Under the pieces are notes generated by a model. It saw only the letters and a list, made by a program, of their open reading frames with translations. It had not been told where the DNA came from and made no database searches. A stretch of 64,000 nt of DNA from Methylobacterium sp. AMS5 (GTDB lineage: Bacteria > Pseudomonadota > Alphaproteobacteria > Rhizobiales > Beijerinckiaceae). Shown here piece by piece: positions 58,647 to 64,000 of this stretch. The translations under genes were made by a program, and so were the position numbers. Numbering within the stretch: position 1 is the first letter of the stretch; the number at the start of each line of letters is the position of its first letter. The stretch spans positions 1,989,501 through 2,053,500 of the forward strand of contig NZ_CP006992.1 in the NCBI RefSeq assembly GCF_001542815.1, written 5' to 3'.

Positions 58647-58676
58647 CTCGCCGGCCCCGCACACGGGGCCGGCGAG
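58647..58676 (+). terminator. hairpin after ndk
   Basis: A perfect 13-base stem CTCGCCGGCCCCG / CGGGGCCGGCGAG with a CACA loop. There is no U-run after it, so it may stabilise the 3' end or attenuate rather than terminate fully. Confidence 0.65.
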
Positions 58677-58818
58677 AAACGCGCTCGCGCTTGCGCGGGG
58701 CTGACGTCCAGGGCGCAATCCGGCCGAGTGTGACTCTCCTGCCCTAGCGGCGCGGGGCGGGCGGACCGAAGAACGGAACCGATCGACGATTTCCCGTCTC
58801 TCTCGGATTTTCGCTCCC

Positions 58819-59199
58819 ATGCGCCTCACGTTTTCGCGCACCGGCCGCCTGCTCGTCGCGGCCGGCCTCGTGTCCCTGCTCGCCGCCTGCAACTCCGCCG
58901 GCCGCTCGACGCAGTACACCTCGCTCGAAGGCTACGTGCCCGATCCGACGCTGAAGACCGCGACGAAGACCAATCTGACCGGCCGCGTGCGCCACGCCTG
59001 CACCGTCACCCAGGCCCGGTTCCAGAAGGTCCCCGAAGACGCGCTCGCCGCGCCCTGCGGCTGCTATGCCGAGCGCACGCTCTCCGCCCTCGACAAGGAC
59101 GAGATCGCCTCCTACCGCACCACCGGCTACTTCAACGACAGTGCTCGCGCCAAGGCGCTGAACGCGCTCGATAGCTGCAAGCTGCCGCGTCCGGTCTGA
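58819..59199 (+). CDS. small lipoprotein
   Basis: 126 residues with lipobox L-A-A-C at Cys24. The mature part has four further cysteines (HACTVTQ, APCGCYAERTL, LDSCKLPRPV) and an acidic/basic helix. No family recognised. It should be anchored to a membrane in the periplasm. Confidence 0.75.
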   Translation: MRLTFSRTGRLLVAAGLVSLLAACNSAGRSTQYTSLEGYVPDPTLKTATKTNLTGRVRHACTVTQARFQKVPEDALAAPCGCYAERTLSALDKDEIASYRTTGYFNDSARAKALNALDSCKLPRPV

Positions 59200-59295
59200 T
59201 GGAATGAGGGGCGGCGTTTCGCGCCGTCCCTTCGAGAGAGGTGCAGGGCTCGAACCTGCACCTTTGACAAGGTCTCGGCCTTTCAGGGCCGGGAT

Positions 59296-60432
59296 CTACA
59301 GCTTCTCGGTCGGCGTCTTGGTGTTCTTGCCGTCCGGCTTGGTCTTTTCCGGCTCGGCTGGCTTCGGGCAGATGGCCTGGAGGCTCTGCCACTCGGCCTC
59401 GGACAGGATGCCGGGTCCGGCCGGCTTCTTCCCCGCCAGTGACCGGATCCGCGCGGCCCGCTCCGCCGTGACCGGATGGGAGCGCAGGAACGAGGTTGCG
59501 TCCGGCTCCTCGTCGTCCTCGTCGGTGATACGCTCCAGGATCGCGGCGAGCGCGGCCCCGTCTCCGCCGGCCCGCTTCACGGCCGCCACCGCGTAGGCGT
59601 CCGCCGTCCGCTCCGCGTCGCGTGAGTAGCCCGCCGAAATCGCAGCCTGTCCGATCGTTGCCAGCACCGTCGAGCCGGTGAGATCGCCGAGCACGAGGCT
59701 CAGCAGGAACGAAGTGCCGCCCGCCGTGATCACCGAGCGCATCGGATCGCGGGCGGCGATGTGGCCGAACTCGTGCGCGAGGATGCCGGCCAGCTCATCG
59801 CCGCTTTTGGCCTTGGCGAGGATGTCGGAGAGCAGAATCACCCGGCCGCCCGGCAGGGCAAGCGCGTTGGCGACCTCGTGTCGGCGCACGCTCACCTGCG
59901 GTGTCATCGGCAGCGCCATGCCCTCCGAAAGTCGCGCCGTCAGCCGATCGAGCACCGCCCGCCCCCCCGCCTCGTTGCAGAGCGGCGGGTCGTCGAGCAG
60001 GCCGACGATCTGGGTATCGACGCTGCGCCCGAGTTGCGCTTCGATCGCCTGCGGGACCAAGGGGGCGAGCAGGTTCGAGGCCGCGGGCACGCCGTAGATA
60101 GCCGTCAGCAGCACGGAGACGCCCGCCGCGATCGACCAGAGCACGAGACGGGTGAGGCCGCCTTCGCTCTCGGTCCGGCTCAGGTCGGGACAGCGCGCCT
60201 TCAGGGCTTCGGCGAACGACGCGTCGGCGAACTCGACGCTCTCCGATCCCTGCGCGTGGTTGATCCGCATCAGGGGCGGGGCGGCGTCGGCGGCGCGCAG
60301 GTCGAGCAGGCTCCAGTCGCGGGAAACATCCTCGCCGGAGACTTCGAGCCGGAACGTCAGTCTCAGCGTCACCGGCCGGGGCCGGGCGCTGAGGCCGTCG
60401 AAGAACGTGCCGGTCGTGGTGATCGCTTCCAT
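59296..60432 (-). CDS. M48 family zinc metalloprotease
   Basis: 378 residues from ATG 60432. One membrane helix (about 105-125, LVLWSIAAGVSVLLTAIYGV) then a peptidase domain with the zinc motif in LAGILAHEFGHIAARD (H-E-x-x-H) and the distal Glu in RDAERTADAYAVAA. Resembles membrane-bound M48 proteases such as LoiP/YcaL. It follows the DUF898 gene by 7 bases, a frequent operon in Proteobacteria. Confidence 0.9.
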   Translation of the reverse strand: MEAITTTGTFFDGLSARPRPVTLRLTFRLEVSGEDVSRDWSLLDLRAADAAPPLMRINHAQGSESVEFADASFAEALKARCPDLSRTESEGGLTRLVLWSIAAGVSVLLTAIYGVPAASNLLAPLVPQAIEAQLGRSVDTQIVGLLDDPPLCNEAGGRAVLDRLTARLSEGMALPMTPQVSVRRHEVANALALPGGRVILLSDILAKAKSGDELAGILAHEFGHIAARDPMRSVITAGGTSFLLSLVLGDLTGSTVLATIGQAAISAGYSRDAERTADAYAVAAVKRAGGDGAALAAILERITDEDDEEPDATSFLRSHPVTAERAARIRSLAGKKPAGPGILSEAEWQSLQAICPKPAEPEKTKPDGKNTKTPTEKL

Positions 60433-60439
60433 CGGCCGG

Positions 60440-61729
60440 CTAGAACCCGATCTCGAGAGCACCGCCGACATCGAGCGCGTCGGCCAGCCCTTCGTTGAGG
60501 CCGCTGGACCGAGCGCGCGTCGAGGCGAGCACCGCTTCCAGCTCCGGCAGGTTCTCGATCTGCATCGTGGTCGCCACCGCGTGCCACAGGCGCACCGTGA
60601 TGATGCGGATATAGAGCACGTTCGTGCCGAGGATGGCCCCGAGATAGAGCAGCACGCTCGATGCGATGACGAAGGCGTGGATGCCCACATTCTCGCCGTC
60701 CGTGGCGATCAGCGGAACGAGTAGGGCGAAGATGATGCCGAGGACGATGATGAAGCCGATCACCGCCAGCATGTAGACGAGGTAGGGGAAGTAGAACTGA
60801 CGCGCTTTCAGCGAGGAGGCCAGCCGTGCCTCCCCGAGAGAGGCCGCATTGAGGAAGGCGCGGGTCTCGCGGGCCCGGTAATAGGGAATCAGCAGCAGCG
60901 CGAGCGGGATCGAGACGGAAGCCGCGATCACGACGGCGGCGCCGTAGGAGGCAAGCGTGGTGTCCTCGTAGTCCGGGTTGAAGATGAACTTGCTCTTCTC
61001 GCTCGCCGGGTCCTGGATCAGCAGATCGCTCGGGATATCGAATCCGGTCGCCGCCAGCAGCGCCGCGACGCTCACTAGAATCGGCAGCAGCGCGACGATG
61101 TAGAGCATCATCCACGGTGTCAGGATCGAGCGGCCGGTCGCGGTCGAGCGCATCCGGCTCCGGCCGATCAGTGTGTGGTCGATGCGGTAGCGCTCCAGCG
61201 CCGCACGCATGAAGGGGAAGGCCAGACCGAGGCTGGCGAAGGTCGCGAGCCACCACAAGAAGGCGCGCCCGGCATAAGCGAAGCCCGAGCCGTCCTGGCC
61301 GAGGCGGATGCCGCGCCAGCGCGTGCGCGAGGCTCGGTAGCGCCGGCCGCGGAACAGCGCGTATTGCCCGAGTACGAACAGTCCGATGAAGGAGATCGGC
61401 GCGGCCAGGGTCGCCAGCACCGGGCTCAGGAGACCGATGACGAACAGAAGGATGTAGATCGGCACCAGGATGGCAAGCGCCACGAGGAAGCCGAGGAACA
61501 GCTCCTTTCCGGTGCCGAGATACTCGGCCGGGCTACCGGCGACGACCGTGCGGCTCCAGAAGTATCGCCGCAGATTGGTGAAGTACCAGAACCGGTAGAT
61601 CGAGAAAGTGATCAACGAGAGCAGGAACCCCTTGACGACGATGCCCGTCAGCCCCGGTGCCTTCCGGTCGAACGCAATCTCTCCCGTCCGCGCCCCAGCC
61701 GGGCTCGGCACGCCTGCCATCTGATTCAT
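60440..61729 (-). CDS. DUF898/YjgN inner-membrane protein
   Basis: 429 residues with about eight membrane helices and the DUF898 hallmarks ITFSIYRFWYFTNLRRYFWS and FNAASLGEARLASSLKARQFY-type repeats (two repeats in the family). It precedes an M48 protease gene by seven bases. Function unknown, thought to be a membrane partner of the protease. Confidence 0.88.
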   Translation of the reverse strand: MNQMAGVPSPAGARTGEIAFDRKAPGLTGIVVKGFLLSLITFSIYRFWYFTNLRRYFWSRTVVAGSPAEYLGTGKELFLGFLVALAILVPIYILLFVIGLLSPVLATLAAPISFIGLFVLGQYALFRGRRYRASRTRWRGIRLGQDGSGFAYAGRAFLWWLATFASLGLAFPFMRAALERYRIDHTLIGRSRMRSTATGRSILTPWMMLYIVALLPILVSVAALLAATGFDIPSDLLIQDPASEKSKFIFNPDYEDTTLASYGAAVVIAASVSIPLALLLIPYYRARETRAFLNAASLGEARLASSLKARQFYFPYLVYMLAVIGFIIVLGIIFALLVPLIATDGENVGIHAFVIASSVLLYLGAILGTNVLYIRIITVRLWHAVATTMQIENLPELEAVLASTRARSSGLNEGLADALDVGGALEIGF

Positions 61730-62113
61730 CGTCGCAGTCCCCCTCGTGCCGGGAGACTAGAATCCGCGCTGGTTGCGTTGCAACAGCCGGCGCACACAAT
61801 CCTTGCTTTAGGAACAACCGATCCAGGGAAAGCCGATGCGGCGGCCACGCGTCTTCAGGTTTCATGGTTAATTTCACGTGAAAACCCCGTCGTGACCGTG
61901 TCTCGACGGGCATCTCCGGCCGATTGCAAACGCCGCACTCGGCTCCGATTCTCCCGCCCATCTCGCTGCGACGGCGCGCGCATCGATGCCGATGACGGGA
62001 AACCTGCTACGTCCATTCAGAAAAAAACGCCGGGTCCGATCATGGGCCCGGCGTTCTCATGCAATGTCATCACGGGAGGAACGAACCATCCCTCCGGGGG
62101 ATAAGCGAGCGCT
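61730..62113. other. interval between DUF898 start and ybdD end
   Basis: 384 bases. Contains the terminator of the cstA-ybdD transcript; otherwise no gene. The promoter of DUF898-M48 should lie within 61735-61990. Confidence 0.5.
62021..62054 (-). terminator. intrinsic terminator after ybdD
   Basis: On the minus strand, ACGCCGGGCCC / GGACCCGGCGT stem (one G-U-type pair) followed by TTTTTTC. It ends the cstA-ybdD operon. Confidence 0.88.
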
Positions 62114-62347
62114 TCAGCAGCAGCGAAAACCCGACGTGTTGCCGCCGCCGAAGCGAGCGTTCTCGCGGTTGCGAAAAAACTCCCGCTCGGTCATCGGCGC
62201 CTGATCGGGATGAGTCTTGGCGATATGGGCAACGTAAGTCCCGTAATCACCCTGACCCACCATCAGCCGCGCGCCGTCGCAAACGCACTTGTTGAAAGCC
62301 TGAAGGCGTTCGCGAAAGCTCTGCACCGACGTTGCGGTTCCGCTCAT
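62114..62347 (-). CDS. YbdD/YjiX (DUF466) family protein
   Basis: 77 residues from ATG 62347. Contains LMVGQGDYGTYVAHIAKTHP and MTEREFFRNRENARFG, the DUF466 hallmark. In E. coli and others the gene directly follows the CstA/BtsT pyruvate/peptide transporter, as here (7-base gap). Probably a transporter accessory; the mechanism is unknown. It ends in two cysteines. Confidence 0.9.
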   Translation of the reverse strand: MSGTATSVQSFRERLQAFNKCVCDGARLMVGQGDYGTYVAHIAKTHPDQAPMTEREFFRNRENARFGGGNTSGFRCC

Positions 62348-62354
62348 GACTGTC

Positions 62355-64000
62355 TCACTCCGCCGGGGCGAGATTGGAATCGGCTTCGAGTGCTGTCCAG
62401 CGATCGGCACGGTAGGCCTTCACGCAGGCCATGAGGCCGAACACCGCGATCGCGACGACGAGGCCGACGAAGAATACGGCCAGAGCCGCGTCGATGCGAT
62501 CGTTGAAGACGATCTTGTGCATGTCCGCCATGCTCTTGGCCGGGCCGAGCACCTTGCCTTCCGCGATCGCCGTCGAGAAACGGTCGGCGTGCGAGAGGAA
62601 GCCGATCTTCGGGTCGGGCGAGAAGATCTTCTGCCAGCCGGCCGTCAGGGTGCAGATGCACAGCCAGACGGTCGGGATGATCGTGACGAAGGCATAGCGC
62701 TCGCGCTTCATCTTGAAGATCACGACGGTTGCCAGCGTCAGCGCGACGGCGGCCAGCATCTGGTTCGAGATGCCGAAGAGCGGCCACAGGGTGTAGATGC
62801 CGCCGAGCGGATCGGTAACGCCCTGATAGAGGAAGTAGCCCCAGGCGCTGACGCACAGGGCGGTAGCGACCACGCTCGGACCCCAGGCCGAGGTGTCCTT
62901 GAAGCGCGGCGAGAGCAGGCCGAGCAGGTCCTGCAGCATGAAGCGGCCGGCGCGGGTGCCCGCATCCACCGCGGTCAGGATGAACAGGGCCTCGAACAGG
63001 ATCGCGAAGTGATACCAGAAGGCCATCATCGCCTTGCCGCCGATGGCCGAGGAAATGATGTGCGCCATGCCGACCGCGAGGGTCGGCGCGCCGCCGACAC
63101 GCGAGATGATCGAGTGTTCGCCGACATCCTTGGCGGTCTGAGCGATGACGTCCGGAGCGATCGGGAAGCCGAGCGCCGTCACCGCGGCGGCGGCGGTTTC
63201 CGGCGTGCTGCCGAGCAGGGCGCCCGGAGAGTTCATTGTGAAGTAGATGCCCGGGTCGATCACGCTGGCGGCCACCAGCGCCATGATCGCCACGAAGCTC
63301 TCCATCAGCATGCCGCCGTAGCCGATGAAGCGGGTGTCCATCTCGTTGTCGACGAGCTTCGGGGTCGTGCCCGACGAGATCAGCGCGTGGAAGCCCGAGA
63401 CGGCGCCGCAGGCGATGGTGATGAACAGGAACGGAAACAGCGAGCCCGCCCAGACCGGCCCGGTGCCATCGATGAACTTCGTCGTGGCGGGCATCTGCAT
63501 GTGCGGGGCGACGACGACGATGCCGAGCGCGAGGCCGATGATGGTGCCGATCTTGAGGAAGGTCGACAGGTAGTCACGCGGGGCCAGCAGCAGCCACACC
63601 GGCAGGATCGCCGCGACGAAGCCATAGCCGATCAGCATCCAAGTGAGCTGGGTGCCCGTGAAGGTGAAGGCGGGGCCCCAGGTGGGGTGTTCGTTGATCT
63701 GACCGCCGCCGAGGATCGCGGCCATGAGCAGGACGAAGCCGATGATCGACACTTCGCCGATCTTGCCCGGCCGGATGTAGCGGGCGTAGAGGCCCATCAG
63801 GATCGCGATCGGGATCGTCGCGCCGACGGTGAAGGTGCCCCAGGGGCTCTCGGCCAGGGCCTTCACCACGATCATCGCCAGCACGGCGAGCAGAATGACC
63901 ATGATCATGAAGGTGCCGAACAGAGCGATCACGCCGGGAATCACACCGAGCTCGGCCCGGATCAGCTCGCCCAGCGAGCGCCCATCGCGGCGCATCGAGA
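62355..64000 (-). CDS. cstA: CstA/BtsT-family pyruvate or peptide transporter, N-terminus beyond window
   Basis: The frame is open to the right edge; 548 residues are present of a usual about 690-720, so the N-terminus is missing. Repeated hydrophobic helices with the family segments HPTWGPAFTFTGTQLTWMLI, LLLAPRDYLSTFLKIGTII, SGFHALISSGTTPKLVDNE and LWPLFGISNQMLAAVALTLA. The carbon-starvation protein family moves peptides or pyruvate across the inner membrane. ybdD follows in the same operon. Confidence 0.93.
   Translation of the reverse strand, partial: SMRRDGRSLGELIRAELGVIPGVIALFGTFMIMVILLAVLAMIVVKALAESPWGTFTVGATIPIAILMGLYARYIRPGKIGEVSIIGFVLLMAAILGGGQINEHPTWGPAFTFTGTQLTWMLIGYGFVAAILPVWLLLAPRDYLSTFLKIGTIIGLALGIVVVAPHMQMPATTKFIDGTGPVWAGSLFPFLFITIACGAVSGFHALISSGTTPKLVDNEMDTRFIGYGGMLMESFVAIMALVAASVIDPGIYFTMNSPGALLGSTPETAAAAVTALGFPIAPDVIAQTAKDVGEHSIISRVGGAPTLAVGMAHIISSAIGGKAMMAFWYHFAILFEALFILTAVDAGTRAGRFMLQDLLGLLSPRFKDTSAWGPSVVATALCVSAWGYFLYQGVTDPLGGIYTLWPLFGISNQMLAAVALTLATVVIFKMKRERYAFVTIIPTVWLCICTLTAGWQKIFSPDPKIGFLSHADRFSTAIAEGKVLGPAKSMADMHKIVFNDRIDAALAVFFVGLVVAIAVFGLMACVKAYRADRWTALEADSNLAPAE

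Noticed and set aside
59210..59300. tRNA-like T-arm (GCAGG-TTCGAGC-CCTGC on the minus strand) and an anticodon-stem-like GGCC hairpin
   Set aside because: No acceptor stem or D-arm can be formed; the upstream bases are the end of the M48 protease gene. Taken as a coincidental hairpin at the converging gene ends.

Overview
The window reads as a chromosomal segment of a high-GC alphaproteobacterium of the order Hyphomicrobiales (Rhizobiales), most likely Methylobacterium/Methylorubrum. Support comes from the C4-type 5-aminolevulinate synthase; the conserved block murA - small gene - DUF2948 - hisD - UPF0262 - low-MW phosphatase; DUF2794, DUF465, DUF3606 and DUF2147 genes; a pox-type topoisomerase IB; an Entner-Doudoroff edd/eda pair; and short palindromic repeats scattered between genes. 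The genus is inferred; no rRNA or tRNA is present to anchor it.

Layout. 1-5 kb: edge-truncated propionyl-CoA synthetase, two small divergent DUF465-type genes, an IS5-family element inserted exactly in the stop codon of one of them, DUF3606, then purE-purK. 5-10 kb: a TPR lipoprotein, a stand-alone receiver protein, glpX and homoserine dehydrogenase. 10-13.5 kb: accessory debris of a prophage or island (frameshifted tyrosine integrase, tape-measure fragment, several tiny genes). 13.6-20 kb: secreted and membrane proteins, a NupC-type transporter, a glycosyltransferase overlapping a methyltransferase, topoisomerase IB. 20-25 kb: a soluble chemoreceptor-like protein, a bd-type oxidase subunit I without subunit II, and two regulators whose receiver domains lack the phosphorylation site. 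25-33 kb: FTR1 iron permease and the hisD/murA block. 33-43.5 kb: hemA, a deletion-damaged gene with an intact partner, PhnA, a decayed metallo-hydrolase, a LuxR regulator, DAHP synthase, yicC-gmk. 43.7-54.6 kb: ABC exporter, L,D-transpeptidase, bluB, a catecholate-type TonB receptor, eda-edd, hslO. 54.8-64 kb: a two-domain porin, DUF2147, ndk, a lipoprotein, an M48 protease/DUF898 pair, and ybdD-cstA running off the right edge.

Functional themes are central metabolism (purines, histidine, aromatic amino acids, heme, B12 lower ligand, Entner-Doudoroff, gluconeogenesis) and iron uptake (FTR1, TonB receptor). The most unusual global signal is repeat-related. In at least five genes (the DUF465 gene before the IS, the TPR lipoprotein, cydA, hisD, eda) the TAG stop codon is the TAG of a TAGAGC sequence that begins a short interspersed palindromic repeat. 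Several loci are damaged by small indels (integrase, a small secreted protein, the metallo-hydrolase) or by an internal deletion. I did not find a clearly new multi-gene defence or biosynthetic system. The best leads are the stop-codon-linked repeats, the orphan cydA beside two phosphorylation-dead regulators, the inverted soluble chemoreceptor, the Omp25-OprB fusion porin and a terminator that suggests an unannotated small RNA.
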